Shown here: one piece after another, positions 1 through 8,231 of the stretch
Numbering within the stretch: position 1 is the first letter of the stretch
Layout: each line of letters starts with the position of its first letter
Assembly: GCF_001043115.1 (NCBI RefSeq)
Contig: NZ_LFME01000023.1
Span: 17,722 to 81,721 of the forward strand
Reading direction: 5' to 3'
Source: Xanthomonas sp. NCPPB 1128
Lineage (GTDB): Bacteria; Pseudomonadota; Gammaproteobacteria; Xanthomonadales; Xanthomonadaceae
Length of the DNA stretch: 64,000 nt
Position numbers and translations under genes: made by a program
Notes under the pieces: generated by a model
Seen by the model: the letters and a program-made list of their open reading frames with translations, nothing else
The model's database searches: none
Told to the model about the DNA's origin: nothing

Positions 1-314
1 TTGCAGCGCACGTTGATGTAGCGGGCGTCGACGCGATCGTTGTTGGCGTTGGCGAAGCGCGAGTAGGCGCGGATCTTCAGGCGCTTGCCGCCGGCGGGGC
101 GGTTGTCGGACTCGTAGCCCTGGTTCTGGATCACGCCTTGCAGCGTGTAGACCGGCGTACTGCCGCCGCCACCACCGCCGCCACACGATGCTTCGGCGTC
201 GCCTTGCAAGACTTCGTTCTGCTGCAGTCCGGGTTCGGGCTCGCACGCCATCGCCAGCGGGGCGGCGAGGCTCAGTGCGAGGGTGAGGGCGGCTGTTGCG
301 ATGCGCTTGTCCAT
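1..314 (-). CDS. Secreted hypothetical protein, 3' part cut by window edge
   Basis: I do not recognise this family. The gene begins at the ATG whose complement is 312-314, preceded by an AGGAG ribosome-binding site 8 bases upstream, and runs leftwards off the window, so about 104 residues are visible. The first ~22 residues form a typical signal peptide (MDKR, a hydrophobic Ala/Leu stretch, then AMA-C). The mature part has a run of seven glycines and a segment in which a peptide around YTLQGVIQNQGYES precedes a basic stretch with RAYSRFANANNDRVDARY. The cysteine after AMA could be a lipidation site or an ordinary mature cysteine. Export is well supported; function is unknown. Confidence 0.7.
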   Translation of the reverse strand, partial: MDKRIATAALTLALSLAAPLAMACEPEPGLQQNEVLQGDAEASCGGGGGGGSTPVYTLQGVIQNQGYESDNRPAGGKRLKIRAYSRFANANNDRVDARYINVRC

Positions 315-813
315 GGGTCTTGCTCTCCTGAGGGTCTTGCGGATGTCGGCGATGGGCGTGGCCGTGCTGCGCCGTCGGTTGCCCGCAGCGCGTCGCGGCC
401 CTGGCGATGCAGGTCCGGGCGCGGACGGTTGGGGCGCACGCAACCGCGCTCGCCGGCCGTGGTGGCCGTGAGGTCGCAGAGGCGATGGCGGATGTCCCCC
501 GTGCGCGCGAAACGGCCGTGGCCATCTCGTGTGCGGTGCAGCGAAAGCGCGGATGGCGTCCTCCCCCGGAACGTCATCCACCAGCAGCGGTCGCGGCGCC
601 GCTTCGACATGACGGCGCCCGCCTCGGCGTTATAGCAGGGCAGGCGAGGCGCACGCGCGCGGCGCGCGGCGATGTCTACGAAATCCGGTCAGTGCGGTAC
701 GCGCCGCGCCAACTTCGGCAGCGTCGAAGCGACGGCGCTTCGCGCCGGCTCATGCTCACCTGGCCGCTGCACGCGATCCGTATCATGGCGCGTCCTTTGC
801 TGCGTCCCCCCGC
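315..813. other. Non-coding stretch upstream of phrB
   Basis: About 500 bases between the divergent secreted-protein gene and phrB. Several open frames cross it on both strands, but they are Arg/Pro-rich, lack ribosome-binding sites and look like chance frames in GC-rich DNA. I see no RNA gene, terminator or repeat. Confidence 0.5.
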
Positions 814-2235
814 ATGAGCTACGCCATCGTCTGGTTCCGGCGCGACCTGCGCCTGCACGATCAACCCGCCCTGCAGGCCGCCTTGGACGCCGGGCATACG
901 CCAGTACCGGTGTACCTGCACAGCCCGGAAGACGAGGGCGCCTGGGCCGCGGGCGCGGCCTCGCGCAGCTGGCTGCAGCGCTCGCTGGCGGCATTGGACG
1001 CGCAACTACGCGAGTGCGGTTCGCGCCTGATCCTGCGCCAGGGGCCGGCCGAGACCGCGTTGCGTCAGGTGATCGCCGAGTGCGGCGCGGAGGCGGTGTA
1101 CTGGAATCGCCGCTACGAGCCGGCCACGCAACCGCGCGATGCGCGGCTCAAGCGCGAACTGCGCGAACAGGGCCTGGAGGTGCACAGCCACAACAGCGCG
1201 CTGCTGTTCGAACCCTGGCAACTGGCGACGCAGCAGGGGAGCCCCTACAAGGTGTTCACCCCATTCTGGCGCAGCGCCCTGAGCCATTGGCAGGTGCCCG
1301 CGCTGCAGGCCGCGCCGAAGACGTTGCCGCCGCCGCCCACGGATCTGGACAGCCTGCCGCTGGAACGACTCGGCCTGGCGCCCGCGCTGGACTGGGACCG
1401 CGGCTTCTGGGAGGTCTGGCAGCCGGGCGAGGCCGGCGCACACGAGGCGCTGGACGTGTTCGTCGACGGCGCGCTGCGCGACTACCTCGATGGCCGCGAC
1501 CGCCCGGATCAGGTCGGTACCTCGCGACTGTCGCCACACCTGCATTTCGGCGAGATCGCACCATGGCGCATCGTCGCGACCCTGGAACAGCAGCGCCGTG
1601 CCGCCACCGCCGCGGCGATCGACGGCTACATCCGCCAGCTCGGCTGGCGCGACTTCGCCCATCACCTGCTGCACCACTTTCCGGAGACGCCCGAGCGCAA
1701 CCTCAATCCGCGTTTCGAGCGCTTTCGCTGGGCCAGGCCCGATGCGGCCAAACTGCATGCATGGCAGCGCGGACGCACCGGCGTGCCGATCGTCGATGCC
1801 GGCCTGCGCGAGTTGTGGCACACCGGCTGGATGCACAACCGCGTGCGCATGATCGTCGCCAGCTACCTGTGCAAGCACCTGCGCGTGCATTGGTCCGAGG
1901 GCGCGCGCTGGTTCTGGGACACCCTGGTCGATGCCGACCTGGCCAACAACACGCTGGGCTGGCAGTGGGTGGCCGGCACCGGCGCCGATGCCGCACCGTA
2001 TTTCCGCGTGTTCAATCCGGTGACCCAGGCGCAGAAGTTCGATCCGAAAGGCGAGTACATCGCGCGCTGGGTGCCGGAACTGGCGGCGCTGCCGGTGGCC
2101 GATCGCTTCGCTCCCTGGCAGGCGCCGCAGCGGCTGGCGCACGCTGCGCCGCAATATCCACGGCAGCCGATCGTGGACCTGGCCGCGGGTCGCGATGCGG
2201 CGCTGGCCGCGTACCGCGAAACCGCCGCCGGCTGA
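814..2235 (+). CDS. phrB: Deoxyribodipyrimidine photolyase (class I CPD photolyase)
   Basis: Light-dependent repair of cyclobutane pyrimidine dimers in the cytoplasm using FAD and an antenna chromophore. The 473-residue protein has the usual length. Residues 1-130 form the photolyase N-terminal Rossmann domain (starts IVWFRRDLRLHDQPAL). The C-terminal FAD-binding domain shows the signatures GWRDFAHHLL, GVPIVDAGLRELWHTGWMHNR and NNTLGWQWVAGTG followed by a PYFR-FNP segment. These are the FAD- and DNA-contacting motifs of class I enzymes; the Asn in WMHNR is characteristic of CPD photolyases. The ATG starts at the first residue of the family core. The gene stands alone, about 100 bases before the acyltransferase gene. 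Confidence 0.93.
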   Translation: MSYAIVWFRRDLRLHDQPALQAALDAGHTPVPVYLHSPEDEGAWAAGAASRSWLQRSLAALDAQLRECGSRLILRQGPAETALRQVIAECGAEAVYWNRRYEPATQPRDARLKRELREQGLEVHSHNSALLFEPWQLATQQGSPYKVFTPFWRSALSHWQVPALQAAPKTLPPPPTDLDSLPLERLGLAPALDWDRGFWEVWQPGEAGAHEALDVFVDGALRDYLDGRDRPDQVGTSRLSPHLHFGEIAPWRIVATLEQQRRAATAAAIDGYIRQLGWRDFAHHLLHHFPETPERNLNPRFERFRWARPDAAKLHAWQRGRTGVPIVDAGLRELWHTGWMHNRVRMIVASYLCKHLRVHWSEGARWFWDTLVDADLANNTLGWQWVAGTGADAAPYFRVFNPVTQAQKFDPKGEYIARWVPELAALPVADRFAPWQAPQRLAHAAPQYPRQPIVDLAAGRDAALAAYRETAAG

Positions 2236-2333
2236 GCGCCGCGCCGCCCTGGCGGTGTGCGCGTGCAGTGCGGGCGCGCGATTGACGCCCTTCGCCGGCG
2301 CATGATTCACTCCGGGCTCGGACAGGAGCCCGC

Positions 2334-3788
2334 ATGGCCACCAGCTCAGCTCGCCGCAAGCCGCAGCGCGAACCGATGTCGCGCGTGGACACCGCCTGGT
2401 TGCGGATGGACCGGCCGACCAATCCGATGATGATCACCGGCGTGCTGATGTTCGACGAGCCGCTGACCTTGCCTGCGCTCAAGCAACTGGTGCGCAAGCG
2501 CTTCCTGGCCTTCCCGCGCTTCCTGCAGAAGCCGGTGGAGACCGCCACCGGCGCCTACTGGCAGCGCGACGACGATTTCGATCTGGACTGGCACGTGCGC
2601 CTGTCGGCCTTGCCAGGGCGCGGGCAGAAGAAGGCGCTGGAGCGCTTCGCCGGGCAGATGGCGTCCACGCCCTTGGACAAGACCAAGCCGCTGTGGCAGT
2701 TCCACCTGATCGAACGCTACGAAGGCGGCTCGGCGCTGGTGGCGCGCATCCACCACAGCTATGCCGACGGCATCGCCCTGGTGCAGGTGCTGCTGTCGCT
2801 GACCGATACCCAGCGCGTCCCCGAGCCGTCGGCGCAGCTCGGCCGCGCCTGGCTCAAGGACGACGGCAAGGAGGTGGTGCGCCGGGTTGGCGCGGTGGAC
2901 CGCTACCTCAAGCTCGGCGGGCGCATGCTCGACAAGGGCCGGGCGATGGCGCAGGACCCGAACCTGCCGCAGATGCTGGCGCGCGAAGGCGGGCTGATCG
3001 GCCGCGAACTGGTCAATGCCTTGCTGCTGGCCGACGATCCGCCGACGCTGCTGCGCGGCCGCCTGGGCGTCAGCAAGCGCGTGGCTTGGGCCGAGCCGCT
3101 GGACCTGGACGAGGTCAAGGCGGTGGGCCGCGCCTGCGACTGCACGGTCAACGACGTGCTGATGGCGACCATGGCCGGCGCCTTGCGTGACTACATGCTC
3201 GAGCGCGGCGAACGCCTGGACGGGGTGACCCTTCGCGCCACCGTGCCGGTGAACCTGCGCCCGCTGGAGCACGCGCGCAAGCTCGGCAATCACTTCGGCC
3301 TGGTGTTCCTGGACCTGCCGGTGGGCGAGGCCAACCCGGTGCGGCGCCTGCAGTGCGTGGCCGAGTCGATGCAGCAGCTCAAGCAGTCGCGCCAGGCGAT
3401 GGTGGTGTTCGGCCTGCTGGCGGCGGTGGGCATGGCGCCGGCGGCGCTGCAGTCCGCGGCGCTGGACCTATTCAGTCGCAAGGCCACCACCGTGGCGACC
3501 AACGTGCCGGGCCCGCAGCAGCCGCTGTACCTGGCCGGCAGCCGCGTGCGCGAGATGATGTTCTGGGTGCCGCAGACCGGTTCGATCGGTGTCGGCGTGT
3601 CGATCATGAGCTACAACCACCGCGTGCATTTCGGCCTGATCGGCGATGCGCGGCTGATTCCCGATCCGGACGCGGTGATGCGGCGGGTCGGCGCCGAATT
3701 CGAGAAACTGCTGTACCTGGCGCTGATGGGTGATTGGGAGCAGCCGCTGCGCGCGGCCGACGCCGAAGACCTGCTGCCGTCTTCCTGA
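2334..3788 (+). CDS. Wax ester synthase / diacylglycerol acyltransferase (WS/DGAT family)
   Basis: Family members transfer an acyl group from acyl-CoA to fatty alcohols or diacylglycerol. The 484-residue protein carries the catalytic HHxxxDG motif as HHSYADG at residues 140-146. The C-terminal DUF1298-like half includes the family's NVPGP segment (TNVPGPQQPLYLAG). The ATG is preceded by GGACAGGAGC at good spacing. The N-terminus carries ~12 basic residues before the core. It is separate from phrB and from the following lipoprotein gene, so context does not reveal the substrate. Whether the cell stores wax esters or uses the enzyme for another lipid cannot be told from sequence. Confidence 0.88.
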   Translation: MATSSARRKPQREPMSRVDTAWLRMDRPTNPMMITGVLMFDEPLTLPALKQLVRKRFLAFPRFLQKPVETATGAYWQRDDDFDLDWHVRLSALPGRGQKKALERFAGQMASTPLDKTKPLWQFHLIERYEGGSALVARIHHSYADGIALVQVLLSLTDTQRVPEPSAQLGRAWLKDDGKEVVRRVGAVDRYLKLGGRMLDKGRAMAQDPNLPQMLAREGGLIGRELVNALLLADDPPTLLRGRLGVSKRVAWAEPLDLDEVKAVGRACDCTVNDVLMATMAGALRDYMLERGERLDGVTLRATVPVNLRPLEHARKLGNHFGLVFLDLPVGEANPVRRLQCVAESMQQLKQSRQAMVVFGLLAAVGMAPAALQSAALDLFSRKATTVATNVPGPQQPLYLAGSRVREMMFWVPQTGSIGVGVSIMSYNHRVHFGLIGDARLIPDPDAVMRRVGAEFEKLLYLALMGDWEQPLRAADAEDLLPSS

Positions 3789-3879
3789 ACCGGGCGCATC
3801 GCGCGCCGGGCTGCGTTCATCCGCGCCTCGCGTGGCCCTGTTTATGCTGCGGCCACGTCAAACCAGGTTCGGAGAGAAC

Positions 3880-4587
3880 ATGATGAAAACGACCACCCTT
3901 CGCGGCGTGTCCGTGGCCCTGGCCAGCGCGCTGGTGCTGTCCGCCTGCGCCACCGGCGGTTCCTACGTGCAGCGCGACCAGTACGGCAATCCCACCGAGC
4001 AGCAGAACCGCACCGGCCGTGGCGCGCTGATCGGCACCGCGGTCGGCGTCGCCGCCGGCCTGCTCAGCGGCAGCAGCGCCACCGAGCGCCGCCAGCACGC
4101 GATGATCGGCGCCGGCATCGGCGCGCTCAGCGGCGCGGCGATCGGCAACTACCAGGATCGGCAGGAGCGCGCGCTGCGCGAGCGTACCGCCAACACCGGC
4201 ATCGACGTGCGCCGCGACGGCGACAACATCACCCTGAACCTGCCCGACGGCATCACCTTCGATTTCAACCAGTCCACGCTCAAGCCGCAGTTCTATTCGG
4301 CGCTCAACGGCGTGGCCCAGACCCTGGGCGAATACAACCAGACCATGATCGAAGTGGTCGGCCACACCGACAGCATCGGTAGCGATGCGGTCAACCAGCG
4401 TCTGTCCGAACAGCGCGCCTCCTCGGTGGCCGCGTACCTGACCGCGCAGGGCGTGCAGCCCGAGCGCATCCAGACCCTGGGCGCCGGCAAGAAGTATCCG
4501 ATCGCCGACAACAGCACCGAGGCTGGCCGCGCGCAGAACCGCCGCGTGGAGATCCGCGTGGTGCCGCTGCGCTCCTCCGCGGGCTGA
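3880..4587 (+). CDS. OmpA-family outer membrane lipoprotein (YiaD-like)
   Basis: A 235-residue lipoprotein predicted to link the outer membrane to peptidoglycan. The signal peptide ends in lipobox LSAC with Cys23 as the lipidated residue. Residues ~45-100 are glycine-rich hydrophobic segments (GALIGTAVGVAAGLL, AMIGAGIGALSGAAIGNY) of the glycine-zipper type. Residues ~125-230 form an OmpA C-terminal peptidoglycan-binding domain with VVGHTDSIG and the NQRLSEQRASSVAAYL and NRRVEI motifs. The start is the first of two in-frame ATGs after GGAGAG. A strong hairpin follows the gene. The order glycine zipper then OmpA matches YiaD-type proteins. Confidence 0.9.
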   Translation: MMKTTTLRGVSVALASALVLSACATGGSYVQRDQYGNPTEQQNRTGRGALIGTAVGVAAGLLSGSSATERRQHAMIGAGIGALSGAAIGNYQDRQERALRERTANTGIDVRRDGDNITLNLPDGITFDFNQSTLKPQFYSALNGVAQTLGEYNQTMIEVVGHTDSIGSDAVNQRLSEQRASSVAAYLTAQGVQPERIQTLGAGKKYPIADNSTEAGRAQNRRVEIRVVPLRSSAG

Positions 4588-4608
4588 CCGATCCGGCGCC
4601 AGCCACGA

Positions 4609-4635
4609 CGAACGGGCCGCACTGCGGCCCGTTCG
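4609..4635 (+). terminator. Rho-independent-type terminator after the OmpA lipoprotein gene
   Basis: A 13-bp perfect inverted repeat (CGAACGGGCCGCA / TGCGGCCCGTTCG) lies 22 bases after the stop and is followed by CGTTTGCG. The T-tract is weak, as is common at this GC content. It separates the lipoprotein gene from the convergent LysR gene and may serve both. Confidence 0.65.
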
Positions 4636-4674
4636 CGTTTGCGTGCTGCTGCGAAACGCGGCGTGTCGCGCGGC

Positions 4675-5775
4675 TCAGACCAGCGCCGCGTCCTCTTCGT
4701 CCTCGGCTTCCGTTTCCAGCGCTGCGTCTGCCGGCACCGGTGGTGGGGCGGCGACGCGCGGCAGGCTGGCCAGCGACTGCGTGTTCATCGCCACGCCGCT
4801 GCACAGGGTGAACTCGGCGCCGTCCTCGGCCTGCTGCGTGGCCAGCTTGGCCGGGCACTGCGCCATCATGTAGCTGACGTCGAAGTTGAGCTTGTCGACC
4901 AGGAAGTCAACGAAGGCGCGCACCTTCGGCGAGAGCATGCGCCCGCCCGGGAACACCGCGTTGAAGTCCAGGTCCGGCCCGACCCAGCCGCCGAGCACGC
5001 GCCGTGCCTTGCCGGCCTCGATCAACGGCTTGATCGTCGCATCGCTGGCCAGCACCAGGCCTTCGCCGCAGACCAGCCCGCCGATCAGCGCCGCCGAATC
5101 GTTGGCGAGCAGGATCGGCTGGACCAGGAATTCGCCGCTCTGCTTGCCGTTGCGCAGCGGCCAGCACAACCGGTTGCCGCCGCCGCGGCCGGTGCTCAGC
5201 GCCAGCGTGCGGTGGTGCTGCAGATCGTCCGGATGCAGCGGCTCGCCATGGCGCTCGATGTAGTAAGGGCTGGCGAAGACCTGGGTGCGGAAGGTGGCGA
5301 GCTTGCGCGCGACCATAGTCGAATCCGGCAGCGTGCCCATGTGCAGGGCCACGTCCACGCCTTCGGCGATCGGGTCGACCTTGTCGCTGGTCATGATCAT
5401 CTCCAGCCGCACTTCCGGGTGCTGGCGATGGAACTCGCCCAGGATCGGCGCCACCCAGGAGATGCCGGCCGAGTAGGGCACGCTGAAGCGCAGCCAGCCG
5501 CGCGGGCCGGCCTGCAGCTGGCCCACCGCGCTCTCGGCTTCCTCCAGTTCGCGGGCGATGCGCTGGCAATGCTCGTGGTAGACCGCGCCGGCCTCGGTCA
5601 GCCCGAGCCGGCGCGTGGTCCGGTGCAGCAGGCGCGCGCCGAGCCGCGCCTCCAGATCCTGCACCTTGCGGCTGACGGTGGTCTTGGGCAGGCCGAGGGC
5701 ATTGGCCGCGGCGATGAAGCTGCCTTGCTCGACCACCTTGACGAAGATCAGGGTGTCGTTCAGATCGTGGCTCAT
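4675..5775 (-). CDS. smeRv: LysR-family regulator of the adjacent efflux operon (SmeRv-like)
   Basis: DNA-binding transcription factor, divergent from the SDR/RND operon at 6123. Residues ~5-65 form the LysR winged helix-turn-helix (FVKVVEQGSFIAAANALGLPKTTVSRKVQDLE). Residues ~90-295 form the two-lobe effector domain. The protein is 366 residues, about 65 longer than usual: after the normal end near RAFVDFLVDKL there is an extension containing two cysteines, a PPPVP stretch and an acidic tail (ETEAEDEEDAALV). In Stenotrophomonas maltophilia the same position and orientation is held by smeRv, regulator of smeU1VWU2X; the symbol is given by that synteny. The inducer is unknown. Confidence 0.85.
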   Translation of the reverse strand: MSHDLNDTLIFVKVVEQGSFIAAANALGLPKTTVSRKVQDLEARLGARLLHRTTRRLGLTEAGAVYHEHCQRIARELEEAESAVGQLQAGPRGWLRFSVPYSAGISWVAPILGEFHRQHPEVRLEMIMTSDKVDPIAEGVDVALHMGTLPDSTMVARKLATFRTQVFASPYYIERHGEPLHPDDLQHHRTLALSTGRGGGNRLCWPLRNGKQSGEFLVQPILLANDSAALIGGLVCGEGLVLASDATIKPLIEAGKARRVLGGWVGPDLDFNAVFPGGRMLSPKVRAFVDFLVDKLNFDVSYMMAQCPAKLATQQAEDGAEFTLCSGVAMNTQSLASLPRVAAPPPVPADAALETEAEDEEDAALV

Positions 5776-5817
5776 GGCGGTTCCTTGAGGTGGAGACGAT
5801 TGGACCGGTAGCGGGAC

Positions 5818-5844
5818 GATTATTCCCCTTAATTCGGACTAATC
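5818..5844. promoter_or_regulatory. Candidate LysR operator in the smeRv-smeU1 intergenic region
   Basis: In the 347-bp divergent region, GATTA (5818-5822) and TAATC (5840-5844) form an inverted repeat around an AT-rich core containing TTAATTCGGACTAAT, which also fits the loose T-N11-A LysR-type box. It lies about 45 bases upstream of the regulator start, a usual place for autoregulation. Position and symmetry are the only evidence. Confidence 0.3.
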
Positions 5845-6122
5845 AAGTGCGGCTTTGGCGCCTAATTTGTGCGCATTCGCCATCACCGACGGTCGTTGCC
5901 CATGTCGATGCGCACCCTGTTCCAGTTTTTCGCCTGCCCCGATCGCCAGCTGCGGCGCCGTTCCGCGCCGGTGGCGACGGCGCAATCCCTTTACCCGAAA
6001 GCGTTTCGCGAGTTCACCCCACCGCCGCGGCGCCAGGGCGGCAGCAGTTTGCGCCTGGGCGCCCCCGGTAGCGATCGGCTGGGTCGCATCGCGATTGTCC
6101 CGTCGGCGGGAGGAAAAGTCCC

Positions 6123-6896
6123 GTGAGCGGGATGTTGGCCCCCGAGGTCCTGGTCCTCGGCGGCAGCGGCACGGTCGGGCAGGGCGTGGTCCAGGCGCTG
6201 CTGGAAGCGGGCAGCCCGGTGCTGGCGGTAGCGCGCGACCGCGCCCGCCTGGCCGACCTGCGCGATCGCCACCACGACGAACCCGGCCTGGACGTGCTGT
6301 GCGGCTCGGTCGCCACCGACGCGGCCGCCGCCGCCCTGATGGCCGAGATCGCGCAGCGACCGCGGCCGTTGGCCGCGGTGGTCGCCGCCCTGGGTAGTCC
6401 GCTGCGGCCGGGGCGCCTGCTGGAGCGGCCGCTGGGTGCGCTGCGCAAGCGCCTGGATGCCGACCTGCTGCCGCACCTGGCCGCGGCCCGGCACCTGCTG
6501 CCGTTGCTGGCGCAGCACGAGCGCGGCGCCCGCTACGTCCTGCTGGGCAGCCCCTGCGCGCTGCGCGCCTGGTCCGGGCATGGCGACAGTTCGGTGGCGG
6601 CGGCGGCGATCCGCATGCTCGCTCAGGTGCTGCACGAGGAAGCCAAGCCGCTGGGCGTGCACGTGCACCTGCTGTCGCTGTCAGAGCCGGTGTGCCGCAG
6701 TGACGACGCCATCGGCGACTGCCCGGAATGGTTCACCACCCTCGGCGTCGGCCGCGCCGTGGTCCACCTGCTCGCCGATCCGCAGCGGCCGGACCGCGCC
6801 CTGGTCGAGATCGACCGCCGCCACTTTGCCCAGCCGCGCAGCGCCTTGCTCACCCCCTTGCCGTTTTCCTTCTCCACCCACGAGGTCTCTCCATGA
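6123..6896 (+). CDS. smeU1: SDR-family protein, first gene of the efflux operon (SmeU1-like)
   Basis: A 257-residue Rossmann-fold protein that starts at a GTG 9 bases after GGGAGGAAA; an in-frame ATG nine bases further on is the alternative. The nucleotide-binding loop is clear (VLGGSGTVGQGVV, residues ~12-24). The catalytic YxxxK of classical SDRs is not visible: after the conserved serine region (LLGSPCALRAW) the expected Tyr/Lys positions read SSVAA. It may therefore bind NAD(P) without classical dehydrogenase chemistry. Its stop overlaps the next start as ATGA, implying translational coupling to the adaptor gene. S. maltophilia smeU1 occupies the same position. Confidence 0.78.
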   Translation: MSGMLAPEVLVLGGSGTVGQGVVQALLEAGSPVLAVARDRARLADLRDRHHDEPGLDVLCGSVATDAAAAALMAEIAQRPRPLAAVVAALGSPLRPGRLLERPLGALRKRLDADLLPHLAAARHLLPLLAQHERGARYVLLGSPCALRAWSGHGDSSVAAAAIRMLAQVLHEEAKPLGVHVHLLSLSEPVCRSDDAIGDCPEWFTTLGVGRAVVHLLADPQRPDRALVEIDRRHFAQPRSALLTPLPFSFSTHEVSP

Positions 6897-8098
6897 ATCC
6901 GATTCCGAAGCCGTCGCGTCTGTTGCCCGGCGCCCTGCGCGCGCTGGCGGTGGCGCTGCTGGTCGCCACGCTCGCCGCCTGCGGCAGCAAGGCCAACGAG
7001 CAGGGCGCGCCGCCGCCGCCGAGCGTGGGCGTGGCGCCCGCGTTGCAGAAGCAGATCAGTCAGTGGGACGAGTTCAGCGGCCGCGTCGAGGCGGTCGAGC
7101 ACGTCGACCTGCGCCCGCGCGTGTCCGGCTACATCGACAAGGTCAACTACGTCGAAGGGCAGGAGGTGAAGAAGGGCGATGTGCTGTTCACCATCGACGC
7201 GCGCAGCTACCGCGCCGAACTTGCCCGCGCCGAGGCCGACCTGGCCCGCGCACGCACCCAGGCCAAGCTCAGCGCCAGCGAGGCCGCGCGTGCCAAGACC
7301 CTGTCCGAACAGCAGGCCATCTCCACCGAGAGCTGGGAGCAGCGGCGCGCCGCCGCCGAGCAGGCGCAGGCCGACGTGCTGGCTGCGCAGGCGGCAGTGG
7401 ACAGCGCACGCCTCAACCTGGAATGGACCCAGGTGCGCGCGCCGATCGACGGCCGCGCCGGCCGCGCGATGGTCACCGCCGGCAACCTGGTCAGCGCCGG
7501 CGACAGCGCCAGCGTGCTGACCACGCTGGTGTCGCTGGACAAGGTGCACGTGTACTTCGATGCCGACGAAGGCACCTTCCTGCGCTATGCGCAGATGGCG
7601 CGCGACGGCCAGCGCCCGAGCGAGCGCGACGGCAGCCTGCCGGTGCAGGTCGGTCTGGTCGGCGAGGACGGCTATCCGCATGCCGGCAAGGTCGATTTCC
7701 TCGACAACCAACTGGTGCGCAGCACCGGCACCATCCACGTGCGCGCGCTGCTGGACAACGCCGATCGCCGCTTCACGCCCGGCCTGTTCGCGCGGGTGCG
7801 GCTGCTCGGCAGCGGCCGCTTCGACGCGGTGCTGATCGACGACCGCGCGGTGCTCACCGACCAGGACCGCAAGTACGTGTACGTGGTCGACAAGGACGGC
7901 AAGGCGCAGCGGCGCGACGTGCAGCTCGGCCGCAGCGCCGAGGGCCTGCGCATCGTGACCAGTGGGCTGTCGGCCGGCGACAAGGTCATCGTCGACGGCG
8001 TGCAGAAGGTGTTCATGCCGGGCATGCCGGTGCAGGCAAAGCCCATTGCGCAGTCCACGTCTCCGGCCGCACCGCACCAGGCCGTCGCCCTCGACTGA
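6893..8098 (+). CDS. smeV: RND efflux periplasmic adaptor (membrane fusion protein), SmeV-like
   Basis: Links the inner-membrane pump to the outer-membrane channel in the periplasm. The 401-residue precursor has a lipoprotein signal ending LAAC with Cys30. Then come a barrel-sandwich half (RVSGYIDKVNYVEGQEVKKGDVLFTID), an alpha-helical hairpin (~110-170, Ala/Glu/Lys-rich), the returning sandwich half (RAPIDGRAGRAMVTAGNLVSAG) and beta-barrel and membrane-proximal domains. The start overlaps the smeU1 stop (ATGA) and gives the correct lipoprotein signal. The next gene, 133 bases on, encodes the pump. Confidence 0.92.
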   Translation: MNPIPKPSRLLPGALRALAVALLVATLAACGSKANEQGAPPPPSVGVAPALQKQISQWDEFSGRVEAVEHVDLRPRVSGYIDKVNYVEGQEVKKGDVLFTIDARSYRAELARAEADLARARTQAKLSASEAARAKTLSEQQAISTESWEQRRAAAEQAQADVLAAQAAVDSARLNLEWTQVRAPIDGRAGRAMVTAGNLVSAGDSASVLTTLVSLDKVHVYFDADEGTFLRYAQMARDGQRPSERDGSLPVQVGLVGEDGYPHAGKVDFLDNQLVRSTGTIHVRALLDNADRRFTPGLFARVRLLGSGRFDAVLIDDRAVLTDQDRKYVYVVDKDGKAQRRDVQLGRSAEGLRIVTSGLSAGDKVIVDGVQKVFMPGMPVQAKPIAQSTSPAAPHQAVALD

Positions 8099-8231
8099 GT
8101 CGCGGGCGCCGACGCAGCAGCGGCCGGGTAGCCGGCCGTGCCCGCCGGGCCAGCGATGGCCCGGCGCCGCCCCCGGCATGCCTGCGTCCGCGCCCGGCCC
8201 CCCGTTTCATCCGTTTCCAGGACCACCACCC

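Noticed and set aside
272..610. Minus-strand 112-codon frame upstream of the first gene
   Set aside because: Arg/Pro-rich, no start signal, and it overlaps the secreted-protein gene.
5902..6126. Possible small gene between smeRv and smeU1
   Set aside because: No ribosome-binding site, Arg/Pro-rich second half, and it overlaps the smeU1 start; more likely leader sequence.
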